DNA of 41,014 nt from NCBI GenBank assembly GCA_964606085.1, contig CAZSFD010000047.1, forward strand, positions 1 through 41,014, read 5' to 3'. The notes beneath the pieces are model-generated. The model was not told the DNA's origin. It saw only the letters and a program-made list of their open reading frames with translations, and did not search any database. Positions 1 through 7,001 of this stretch are shown here, piece after piece. Position numbers and translations under genes: made by a program. The stretch comes from CAIQJJ01 sp964606085. Its GTDB lineage: Bacteria > Chloroflexota > Anaerolineae > Anaerolineales > UBA4823. How positions within the stretch are numbered: position 1 is the first letter of the stretch; every line of letters begins with the position of its first letter.

Positions 1-1461
1 TGGGCGATTATCTCGGTTCACCCCCACATGCGTGGGGATAGCCCCAAGCGCGCCCCAATTTTGCCTTTGAATTTCGGTTCACCCCCACATGCGTGGGGAT
101 AGCCAATATACACGCAGACGATAATATAACGCATTCGGTTCACCCCCACATGCGTGGGGATAGCGTGGCGATGGGGGGCTCATTGCCTGAAACCTGCCGG
201 TTCACCCCCACATGCGTGGGGATAGCGCCCCGCAATGTCAATTCCATAATCCGCTCCTCCGGTTCACCCCCACATGCGTGGGGATAGCTGGCCTGACCAA
301 TTTGATGAAAATGCCCGAAACGGTTCACCCCCACATGCGTGGGGATAGCTCATCCGTTTCGCTGACTGCGCCCAGAGCGCCGGTTCACCCCCACATGCGT
401 GGGGATAGCTGAAATTGCTTTTGCCCTGCGCACGGCCAAAAGCGGTTCACCCCCACATGCGTGGGGATAGCGAGGCCCAGCAGCGGCGTTTGCTGGCCTT
501 CCTTGCGGTTCACCCCCACATGCGTGGGGATAGCCCCACCCGCTACCGCTGTAATGGCATATGTGTCGGTTCACCCCCACATGCGTGGGGATAGCATAAA
601 AACAAACTTCGCCCCGGCGCTGGCCGCCGGTTCACCCCCACATGCGTGGGGATAGCGGCGATGGGCGGGCGTGTTGCCTGAAACCTGCCGGTTCACCCCC
701 ACATGCGTGGGGATAGCAACACATACCCACCCGCCGCTTTCACATCCACCGGTTCACCCCCACATGCGTGGGGATAGCACAGCAGGCGGGTGGCGGTGGA
801 AGCCAGAATATCGGTTCACCCCCACATGCGTGGGGATAGCGCATGAGCGCCATTGCCATTCGTCGGGCGGTTGGCGGTTCACCCCCACATGCGTGGGGAT
901 AGCGCATTGCCAGCGGCGTGCAGGCCGACGAAGATATCGGTTCACCCCCACATGCGTGGGGATAGCCGCTCACGTCGCCCAGGATGTTTTTGTTCGGACC
1001 GGTTCACCCCCACATGCGTGGGGATAGCCTGTCGAACGCCAGTGCAATAAATGAAAAAGCGCGGTTCACCCCCACATGCGTGGGGATAGCTTTTGCACGC
1101 CCGGGGGCGCTGGTGTCCCAACTCGGTTCACCCCCACATGCGTGGGGATAGCAGGGCTTTGCACACATACCGGGTGGGCTCCATCGGTTCACCCCCACAT
1201 GCGTGGGGATAGCGACGGTGAGCGCGGTCACGGCATTTTCCTACCGCGGTTCACCCCCACATGCGTGGGGATAGCGCAATTGGCGCGCCCGTTTGGATAC
1301 CGATGCCGCGGTTCACCCCCACATGCGTGGGGATAGCTTTTGCACGCCCCAATGTAGCGCACGTCCAACATGGTTCACCCCCACATGCGTGGGGATAGCG
1401 GCGTTTGATCAATTCGATATTGAGCCGAACTTCGGTTCACCCCCACATGCGTGGGGATAGC
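1..1461 (-). CRISPR. Type I-E CRISPR array, 24 repeats, open at the left edge
   Basis: Twenty-four 29-nt repeats start at 14, 75, 136, 198, 260, 321, 381, 443, 506, 567, 628, 689, 750, 812, 875, 938, 1000, 1062, 1124, 1185, 1247, 1309, 1371 and 1433, with 23 complete spacers of 31-34 nt; bases 1-13 are part of a further spacer. Read on the minus strand, in the direction of the cas genes, the repeat begins GCTATCCCC, contains the stem CCCCAC-GCAT-GTGGGG and ends GTGAACCG, the form of an I-E repeat whose last 8 nt become the crRNA 5' handle after Cas6e cleavage. The leader end is at the right, next to cas2. All repeats are identical except the one at 1371, whose last base (minus strand) is A instead of G. 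The uniform repeats suggest an array maintained by selection or recent growth. Confidence 0.98.
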
Positions 1462-1474
1462 ACCATATTTTGGC

Positions 1475-1502
1475 AAAAAGGCCGTTTCAGCCTTTTTCGG
1501 CC
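1475..1502 (-). terminator. Hairpin with T-tract at the cas2 stop, before the array
   Basis: On the minus strand GGCCG (1502-1498) and CGGCC (1484-1480) form a stem over a 13-nt loop, directly followed by TTTTT. An alternative 8-bp stem (AAAAAGGC / GCCTTTTT, 1475-1482 and 1490-1497) uses the same bases. The cas2 stop codon (1489-1487) lies in the loop. It looks like a Rho-independent terminator ending the cas mRNA only about 14 nt before the first repeat. It could also be a leader element; this is inference. Confidence 0.5.
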
Positions 1503-1855
1503 ACATCTGGCGGTGGGGCTTCCTGGCGGGCAGCGCGTTTTTGCGTCGCTTTCAGCTTCTTCTGCACTTTTTCGGGCGGGTCGGGCCGGCAGATCAATTT
1601 TAACCCTTCCAGGTTCACCACCAGGCGTTCGGGCGCACCAAACAGGCGCATGTCGAAATGCTGCTCGGTGTTGGTAGACCAGATCTGCAGCACGCCGCCG
1701 GCATGGCCCACCGCTTTGCAGCATTTCTCCCACAGGCGGTCGCGCACCATCGCATTCACATGGCCGACAAAGACGCCGCTGTGTGGTTCAAGCAGCCAGC
1801 GCGATAATTCACCCCGCGCCGAAGCAGGCACTTTTTCGAGGATCATCACAATCAT
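1487..1855 (-). CDS. cas2: CRISPR-associated endonuclease Cas2, type I-E
   Basis: This is the 122-residue I-E Cas2 subunit, the dimer that bridges two Cas1 dimers in the spacer-integration complex. The opening MIVMILEKVP, the WLLEPHSGVFVG stretch, the IWSTNTE stretch and the LEGLKLI strand match the CasI-E (YgbF-like) Cas2 subfamily rather than the classical Cas2 ferredoxin family. The core ends near residue 93, and about 28 extra basic/proline-rich residues follow (KKLKATQKRAARQE, then a short tail). The ATG overlaps the cas1 stop as ATGA, so the two are translationally coupled. The stop sits 25 nt from the first repeat, so the extra C-terminal codons occupy the place where the array leader should be. 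Family assignment is firm; a function for the tail is unknown. Confidence 0.96.
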   Translation of the reverse strand: MIVMILEKVPASARGELSRWLLEPHSGVFVGHVNAMVRDRLWEKCCKAVGHAGGVLQIWSTNTEQHFDMRLFGAPERLVVNLEGLKLICRPDPPEKVQKKLKATQKRAARQEAPPPDVAEKG

Positions 1856-2775
1856 TGCAGCATCTCCTCGTCTTCGCCGTCGTCCACGTCATCCCACAGC
1901 GCGGCCGGCAAGGCCGGGTCGGCATCCATAGCATCATGGGCCTGCGCTTCTTCAGGCGTGATGCCCAGCAGCGCGTCAATATCTGGCAGGATGCGCGCCA
2001 GCAGTTTCACGTCCTTAAACTTCTGGCGGCAGGCGGCGCGCACGCGGCTGTCTACCTGAGCGGGTGAGGCGGCCACGGTCTGAAAGGCCAGCGGGATGGT
2101 GATTTCGGCCTTGTACAGATCGGCAATGTCATAGACAAACGAAAGCTGCTTGCCGGTGTGAATAAAACCGAGCGCGGTAGAATAGCCGCCCGAGACGATG
2201 GCGGCGTGGCAGATGCCGTTGAGCAGGGCGTTGCCCGCCGAAAGGGCGCGGTTGATCGGGTCGGAAGCGCCCCAATTGCCACGGTCATAGTTGCGGCCAG
2301 TCCACGGCACGCCGGTTTCGCGGCTGTAGCGATAGTAGGCGCTGCGCACGCGGGCGCCTTCCATGCCGCGGATTTGTTCCAGGGTGAGATCATCCGCCAG
2401 CGTTTCGGGGAAACGCATCTGATACATCTTGCGGATCACGCCCAGGCGTTGCTGCGGGTTGCAGCTCTGCTCAGCCTGGCGCAGCAGGTGGTAGGCTTTA
2501 CGCGTCTCGCCGGTGCCGGCAGCATAGCAGCGCGTCACATCTTCGCCCGTCCAGATCAGCGAGCAGCCACATTCGGCCAACACTTTGACGGCGGCGTGGC
2601 TGATGCTCGTGCCGGGGCCGAGCAGCAGCACGCTGAGCGCCGCGGCGGGAACGTGGGTGCGGCCATTTTTCTGAATGAATTCGATGGCCGAGTCTTTACG
2701 GTCTACGATGGCGTGTTCGATGTACAGGTAGCTGAGCGAGTCGCGCAGTTTGGGGAGTTCATGAAGGTCTTGCAT
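1852..2775 (-). CDS. cas1: CRISPR-associated integrase Cas1, type I-E
   Basis: Cas1 is the metal-dependent integrase that inserts new spacers at the leader-repeat junction. With the ATG at 2775 the protein has 307 residues, like the I-E family (about 305). The catalytic triad is visible: E139 in GMEGARVR, H206 in GFIHTGKQL and D219 in YDIADLYKAE, matching E141/H208/D221 of E. coli Cas1. The start is chosen because AAAGGA lies 11 nt upstream; a longer frame exists to a TTG at 2814 but has no ribosome site and no family similarity. The C-terminus is unusually acidic (DDVDDGEDEE). The gene is cut off from cas6e by plus-strand antitoxin DNA (2933-3342), so cas1-cas2 probably need their own promoter; a consensus TTGACA lies at 2814-2809 on this strand, but no matching -10 is obvious. 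Confidence 0.97.
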   Translation of the reverse strand: MQDLHELPKLRDSLSYLYIEHAIVDRKDSAIEFIQKNGRTHVPAAALSVLLLGPGTSISHAAVKVLAECGCSLIWTGEDVTRCYAAGTGETRKAYHLLRQAEQSCNPQQRLGVIRKMYQMRFPETLADDLTLEQIRGMEGARVRSAYYRYSRETGVPWTGRNYDRGNWGASDPINRALSAGNALLNGICHAAIVSGGYSTALGFIHTGKQLSFVYDIADLYKAEITIPLAFQTVAASPAQVDSRVRAACRQKFKDVKLLARILPDIDALLGITPEEAQAHDAMDADPALPAALWDDVDDGEDEEMLQ

Positions 2776-2932
2776 ACGAGAATCCATCCTTTTGTGTGAA
2801 TATGCGGTTGTCAAGGTGCGGATGGAGACCGACGATCCTGTCAGGCATTGCGCCGCGTCTCCGGCAGCGCCACGCCTGGCAGTCTCATCGCAGCGGATCA
2901 GGCTATCCGCAGAGAAGCTAATTTTGGCAGGG

Positions 2933-2938
2933 TATAAT
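2933..2938 (+). promoter_or_regulatory. Consensus -10 box for the antitoxin at 2980
   Basis: TATAAT lies 41 nt upstream of the antitoxin ATG, which itself has GGAGG five bases before it. No good -35 was found at 16-18 nt. It fires rightward, against the cas genes. Confidence 0.45.
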
Positions 2939-2979
2939 GCAGGTAATCAGGATTGCCCTGGATTAAATTGGAGGTAGCC

Positions 2980-3288
2980 ATGTTGACTTTTCAAGCGGGG
3001 TATCATAAAGGCGTTTTGAAGCCCAAAATAAAATTAGATTTGCCCGAGGATGCGGTGGTTCAGGTGCAGGTAACGCCAGTGCCTCAATCAACCCTTTTTG
3101 GCGCACTAAAGGGCATTTGGTGCCAGCTTCCTGAAAGTGAAATCGAACAAGCGGTCGAAGATCTGGCTGCTGCACGGAAACTTTCAGCAGATAAGGTTTC
3201 CCAAGCCGAGGCATTACGGAACAAGGCAACCCTGATTACGCGCGACGGAGCCATTACGGCTTCAGGTTTGGTGCCAGTCATTTGGTAA
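2980..3288 (+). CDS. AF2212-type antitoxin joined to a PIN-toxin C-terminal remnant
   Basis: The 102-residue protein starts at an ATG preceded by GGAGG. Residues 1-33 (MLTFQAGYHKGVLKPKIKLD and onward) look like an AF2212/DUF104 antitoxin, a small beta domain that pairs with VapC-type PIN toxins, and residues 38-70 look like the usual helical antitoxin tail. The last 28 residues (AEALRNKATLITRDG, then ITASGLVPVIW) look instead like the end of a PIN RNase, including the conserved TRD strand. The simplest reading is an in-frame deletion that removed the antitoxin stop and most of the toxin, fusing the two ends. It lies antisense between cas6e and cas1. The domain calls are from pattern memory, not a search. 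If expressed, it would be an antitoxin without a toxin partner. Confidence 0.65.
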   Translation: MLTFQAGYHKGVLKPKIKLDLPEDAVVQVQVTPVPQSTLFGALKGIWCQLPESEIEQAVEDLAAARKLSADKVSQAEALRNKATLITRDGAITASGLVPVIW

Positions 3289-3307
3289 AGTGCACTTCGA
3301 CCCCGGT

Positions 3308-3342
3308 AGACCTGGCAGGAAATGAAACCTGCCAGGTCTTTT
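3308..3342 (+). terminator. Rho-independent terminator after the antitoxin remnant
   Basis: A perfect 12-bp stem (3308-3319 AGACCTGGCAGG with 3328-3339) over an 8-nt A-rich loop is followed by TTTT. It ends plus-strand transcription before it runs antisense into cas6e. Confidence 0.75.
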
Positions 3343-3371
3343 CGTTTATACGGGTGCCAGCGACAGTGCTT

Positions 3372-4052
3372 TCACTGCAAAGGCGCCAGTGAAAGCAGGC
3401 CAAAGCCGAAACCTTTGGCGCTGCCGATGCCGTTGACGATGGCTTGCTGCAGCAGGGCGGGGTCGGTCACTTGCAGCAGGCCATCGAACTGCACGGCGAA
3501 CAAATCCAACTGGTGCTGCTCATCTTTCAGACGGCTGTCTTTGCTGGTGTGAACTTGCAGAATGCGAAAGCCGCCCGCTTCGGCCTTGCGTTGCAGCCAT
3601 TCGATCTGCTTCTCTTCTTCTCGAATGCCCACGCGTTTGCCTTGTTTGGCCTCGCCGGCGCTTTTGCCCAGGCGTTTGGTGGGGTTGGCGCGCAGGCGGA
3701 AGGCCCAGGTTTGGCCGGGGATCAGTTTGCCGGCCAGCGAGAACTCGGTGCAGGCCGGGTTGGGCTTGCCACCGGGGATCAGTTCGGCGGGCAGCAGGTA
3801 GGGTTGGCCGTGGCCGTCTTTTTTGTCCGCCAGAAAACCCCATTCGGGAGCGGTTTGGGATTGGACGAGGACGGTGACGCGGTTTTCGTGGGAGAAGTCA
3901 TCCAGGCGGAAGAGGATGCCCGAGGGCTGGTTGGGTTCGAAAACGATGCCCGGAAATGCCTTGCAGAGGGTGCGGTGCAGTTCGTAGGGGTAGGCAATTT
4001 CCTTGCGCGCCTGGGCGTTGCGGGGGTTGAGGGTCAGGCGGGTGAGGTGCAT
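3372..4052 (-). CDS. cas6e: crRNA-processing endoribonuclease Cas6e
   Basis: Cas6e (CasE/Cse3) cuts the pre-crRNA at the base of the repeat hairpin and stays bound to the 3' hairpin as the head of Cascade. The 226-residue protein has the two-ferredoxin layout of the family: MHLTRLTLNPRN at the N-terminus, a putative catalytic His26 in YELHRTL, and the glycine-rich loop GIGSAKGFGFGLL at residues 208-220 that holds the RNA. Its start overlaps the end of cas5e by 19 bp, as is common in I-E operons. The 8-nt handle GTGAACCG predicted from the array repeat fits its known cleavage pattern. It is the last Cascade gene before the antisense antitoxin insertion. Confidence 0.95.
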   Translation of the reverse strand: MHLTRLTLNPRNAQARKEIAYPYELHRTLCKAFPGIVFEPNQPSGILFRLDDFSHENRVTVLVQSQTAPEWGFLADKKDGHGQPYLLPAELIPGGKPNPACTEFSLAGKLIPGQTWAFRLRANPTKRLGKSAGEAKQGKRVGIREEEKQIEWLQRKAEAGGFRILQVHTSKDSRLKDEQHQLDLFAVQFDGLLQVTDPALLQQAIVNGIGSAKGFGFGLLSLAPLQ

Positions 4053-4762
4053 GGGCGATCCTCCTGGTATGGGGGCGGTGTGCAGAAATCCATGCGCATC
4101 TGGCGCACGCCGAATTGCCGCTGGCCTTTGACGAAAGAGATGGGGCTGTCTCGTCGGACAATTTCGCCGCGTTCGCCAGTTCGGGTTTCAATCACCAGGC
4201 GCGCTGGCTCATCTTCAGGCGTGATCCGACAAAGGCGTGGCTGTTGGCGCAGCGCGTCTTCTAGTGACTGAGATTCCTTGATTCCGTCTTGAATCCAAAT
4301 CGGCCCGGCGGGGGTAAAGGCTTTGCGCCCCAAGAAGAGCAGCCAATGGGGGTTGTGCAGGGCGGCATCCAGACGGTAAAGGAAATCCAATTGGTCGCAT
4401 TCCAGCCCGACGAGGAAGGCGGCATCGGCCAGGTAAAAGCGTTCGGAGAGTTCGGTGGGTTTGGTATCTTTCATGGTTTTGCCGCTGGCTTTGCGGACAT
4501 CTTTGGCGGTATGGTAGTCGCGTTTGAGCAGACCTTCTCGATCCACGCGCACGCCCATGCGTAATTGGGAAAGCTCGGCCAGCGTGGGCTTGCCCTGGTT
4601 CTCGGGGTGGGTTTCGTCGCGGGGTTTGCCCAACGCCGCGCACAGCAGGCCGATTACGCCGCTCTTGGAAGGTTCCAGGCCGGTATCGCGATGGGTGAAA
4701 TCGCTCTGCACACCCCAGGACTGCATCGGCGCGACCAGACGCAGAAGCAGGGTGTGGCTCAT
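4034..4762 (-). CDS. cas5: Cascade subunit Cas5e
   Basis: Cas5e (CasD) binds the crRNA 5' handle in the Cascade foot next to Cse1. The 242-residue protein opens with LLLRLVAPMQSWG and has the GVIGLLCAALG helix, both hallmarks of the Cas5 RAMP fold, and a later YLADAAFLVGLE strand plus FLGRKAFTPAGPI stretch. Length fits the family (about 225-250). Its ATG overlaps the cas7 stop as ATGA, and its end overlaps cas6e, so the three are one translational unit. The C-terminal tail (TPPPYQEDRPCTSPA) is probably disordered. Confidence 0.95.
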   Translation of the reverse strand: MSHTLLLRLVAPMQSWGVQSDFTHRDTGLEPSKSGVIGLLCAALGKPRDETHPENQGKPTLAELSQLRMGVRVDREGLLKRDYHTAKDVRKASGKTMKDTKPTELSERFYLADAAFLVGLECDQLDFLYRLDAALHNPHWLLFLGRKAFTPAGPIWIQDGIKESQSLEDALRQQPRLCRITPEDEPARLVIETRTGERGEIVRRDSPISFVKGQRQFGVRQMRMDFCTPPPYQEDRPCTSPA

Positions 4763-6246
4763 GCTTGCGCTCCCTTCTTGAGCGGCTCGCAGATTGTTTC
4801 GATCATCACATCCAACGCACTCTTCTCGTCTGATGGCGATTGCGCCACCGCCTTAGCCAGCCGTCCGTGAATGGCCTCCTCGTTTCGCACCAATTTGCCG
4901 TGCGCCAGGAGCGACTTTGCCACGATGCTTTTCGCGCCGTAACGTTCGCAGTGATCGTCAAATTCGTCGCACAAGGCGCTGACCGAGGCCGCCACCAGCC
5001 CATCTTTTTGAATTGCAAGGCCGCGCACGGGGGTCTCGAAGGCATTCACCAGCGACCAGCCTTCGCTGTGCGGGGCGCGCAGCACGGCCAGCATGAACGA
5101 GGGGCGGCATTCCTGGGCGTGGCTGTTCTTCTTGCCGCCGGGGATGGCGGCTTCGCTGGCGCGCAGGAAGGCTTCCACGCTGCGGCAGGCCAGGTCTGCA
5201 TCGCCGCCCAGGTTTTTCTTGAGCTGCTCGAAGTCAATGCGGGCATAGCGGTAGAAGCAGGCGCTGTTGAAGTAGGCCACATCCAGGAAGCCGGCGCCGC
5301 TTTCTTCTTTGGGTTTCAATTCGTCCATGGCGGTGAAGTAGTCAATATCGTTGCGGCTGACAGCATGGGTAGAAATGGCGTGCGCCACCTGGCAGGCAGC
5401 GTCAATGTTGGTGACTGGTTTATCAGCCAACATGCGGCCAAACAGGGCAATATCGGGGGCGCTGGTACGACCCTTGTTTTCCTTGATAAAGTCTTCCACA
5501 ACAGGAACGAGAGGCGATTCTGCTTTCCTCTGATCTTGGATTTGCTTCCATTGTCTGTCAATCTCGGCGCTGACCCAATCAATATCGTCAACTGAAAGCG
5601 TAGCTACATCAAGTTTGATAGCTTTCTTGAAATCGCTAACAATCGCTTTGATTTCTTTCCCATCTTTGCCTTTCGCTTCCAGGCGAGATTGAATTTCTTT
5701 GCCCATATCTTTTGTGCGAATGGCTTTGTCCTTTGCTGGCTCATTGGAACGTTGTCCAATTTTTTGGATAAATTCTTGCGCGATGTGATCGAGCAAAGTT
5801 TCGGATGACATGGTTGCAACCAGTGCATCCCAGGATTCGTTTAGTTGGTTGGCGATCTGGTTTTGTTCTTCATCGCTCAGGAAGAGCAAGACATTCGTAT
5901 TGCCTTTTTCATCCAGGCCGCCCGCATAAGCTTCAGCAAAAGCAGTCGCTATCTTACGGGCAGATGCTTCTTGTTCAGGATGTTTTTCTGTCAGCCGTTT
6001 TACTAATTCTGGAATGATCAGTTTCGTTCGATCAGACAACGGCACCCCGGTATAGCGCTCAAAAACCGATTGGGCAGCGTGATCCTGCGGGTCTTTGCCG
6101 GCGTAGCGCGTGGCGCGCTTCAGGCATTGCGAGGAGATGCGCGCCCGGCGAAAGCCGCCGAAATCGGTATCTTTGGGTTGCCCCACGTCGTCGCGGTTGA
6201 GGTTGGAGGGCGGAAAGTTTTGGATGATGTGCAGTTCGATAAACAT
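4759..6246 (-). CDS. cas7: Cascade backbone subunit Cas7e, enlarged
   Basis: Cas7e (CasC/Cse4) polymerises along the crRNA spacer to form the Cascade backbone. The family signature is clear: FIELHIIQNFPPSNLNRDD, then GGFRRARISSQCLKRA at the N-terminus, and AHAISTHAVSRNDIDYFTAMDEL with SACFYRYARIDFEQL in the second half. The start is the ATG at 6246 with AAGGAG seven bases upstream. At 495 residues it is about 130 longer than E. coli CasC (363). The extra length falls in residues 52-260, a charged helical segment, and that stretch of DNA (about 5450-6050) is markedly more AT-rich than the rest of the gene. Upstream (6247-6376) is shared with the divergent vapBC promoter; TATAAAAT on this strand at 6292-6285 is a possible -10. 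Confidence 0.94.
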   Translation of the reverse strand: MFIELHIIQNFPPSNLNRDDVGQPKDTDFGGFRRARISSQCLKRATRYAGKDPQDHAAQSVFERYTGVPLSDRTKLIIPELVKRLTEKHPEQEASARKIATAFAEAYAGGLDEKGNTNVLLFLSDEEQNQIANQLNESWDALVATMSSETLLDHIAQEFIQKIGQRSNEPAKDKAIRTKDMGKEIQSRLEAKGKDGKEIKAIVSDFKKAIKLDVATLSVDDIDWVSAEIDRQWKQIQDQRKAESPLVPVVEDFIKENKGRTSAPDIALFGRMLADKPVTNIDAACQVAHAISTHAVSRNDIDYFTAMDELKPKEESGAGFLDVAYFNSACFYRYARIDFEQLKKNLGGDADLACRSVEAFLRASEAAIPGGKKNSHAQECRPSFMLAVLRAPHSEGWSLVNAFETPVRGLAIQKDGLVAASVSALCDEFDDHCERYGAKSIVAKSLLAHGKLVRNEEAIHGRLAKAVAQSPSDEKSALDVMIETICEPLKKGAQA

Positions 6247-6323
6247 TTTTGGCTCCTTTTCAGTAGGTTGTGGAAAGCTATAGGATTTTATAAAAGGTTT
6301 CTCTGCGCGCCTTTGGGTTTTGT

Positions 6324-6353
6324 TTGCGGCTGGAGGCCGCGCTATGTTAGAAT
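6324..6353 (+). promoter_or_regulatory. Sigma-70-like promoter of the embedded vapBC
   Basis: TTGCGG (6324-6329), an 18-nt spacer and TAGAAT (6348-6353) lie 24 nt before the antitoxin ATG. It points right, away from cas7 and against cse2. Confidence 0.5.
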
Positions 6354-6376
6354 TAATCATTCGGAGGTTGTTTGAA

Positions 6377-6622
6377 ATGGTTACTCCTGCCTTGAAAGAA
6401 CAAGTCTTGCAACAAATTGAGGCCTTGCCGCCGGATCGTCTGGCTGAAGTGGCGCGCTTTCTCGAATTTTTGCAATTCCAGGAAGAAAAGCTGGTTGTTC
6501 GAAAAAAAGCATCAGGAAAGCTGACCGGTTTTGGAATGTGGGCCGATTATCCTGAAGCCCAAGACCCGGTTGCCTTTGCCGAAAAACTTCGCCAACAGGT
6601 TGGCATGAGGCATTATGACTGA
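6377..6622 (+). CDS. VapB-type antitoxin (DUF2281-like)
   Basis: This 81-residue protein pairs with the PIN toxin that follows. The N-terminus MVTPALKEQVLQQIEALPPD leads into a helical LAEVARFLEFLQFQ stretch typical of DUF2281/VapB antitoxins that accompany VapC RNases. The C-terminal half (GFGMWADYPEAQDPVAFAEK) is the likely toxin-binding segment. The ATG at 6377 is chosen over an upstream frame because GGAGG precedes it by 9 nt. It overlaps the toxin start by 8 bp, the usual coupling. The pair sits antisense in the gap between cse2 and cas7 of the Cascade operon. Confidence 0.75.
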   Translation: MVTPALKEQVLQQIEALPPDRLAEVARFLEFLQFQEEKLVVRKKASGKLTGFGMWADYPEAQDPVAFAEKLRQQVGMRHYD

Positions 6623-7001
6623 ATCCTTTCAACTTGTGGATACATCGATTCTGATAGATTATTTTCGTGGATATCAGGCTGCCCAAACCTGGATAGATGC
6701 GACACCACAAGAATTGGCTGTTTCGGTGGTCACGGCGGTCGAATTGATTACCGGCTGCCGTAATCGCCAGGAACAGGCGCAAATGGAAGCTAACCTGGTG
6801 TCTTTTCCAATGGTGCTGATCTCTGCTCCGATGTCGCAAACAGCCTGGGAGTGGTATTGCCGGTTCCATCTCAGCCACGGTGTGGATTTTCTCGACTGCC
6901 TGATCGGGGCCAGCGCCTATCATTTGGGGGTCACCGTATACACGTTGAACGAGAAGCATTTTCGTCTTTTTCCAGAAGTGAAAGTGGAACGCCCTTATTG
7001 A
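6615..7001 (+). CDS. vapC: VapC toxin, PIN-domain RNase
   Basis: The 128-residue protein is a complete PIN-domain ribonuclease of the VapC toxin family, expected to cleave tRNA or rRNA when freed from its antitoxin. The metal-binding acids are visible: D9 in LVDTSILIDYF, E43 in TAVELITG, D91 and D94 in GVDFLDCLIGA, with the later VTVYTLNEKHF strand supplying N112. All are present, so it should be active. The stop (6999-7001) overlaps the cse2 stop (6997-6995) tail to tail by 7 bp, so the module fits the operon gap exactly. This toxin is the only intact one of three TA modules in the window. Confidence 0.88.
   Translation: MTESFQLVDTSILIDYFRGYQAAQTWIDATPQELAVSVVTAVELITGCRNRQEQAQMEANLVSFPMVLISAPMSQTAWEWYCRFHLSHGVDFLDCLIGASAYHLGVTVYTLNEKHFRLFPEVKVERPY

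Noticed and set aside
93..1336. Several short frames with repeated SPPHAWG / VHPHMRGDS words
   Set aside because: They are translations of the CRISPR repeats, not genes.
2776..2814. Longer Cas1 start (TTG at 2814, 320 residues)
   Set aside because: No ribosome site, no similarity in the added 13 residues, and the 307-residue form matches the family length.
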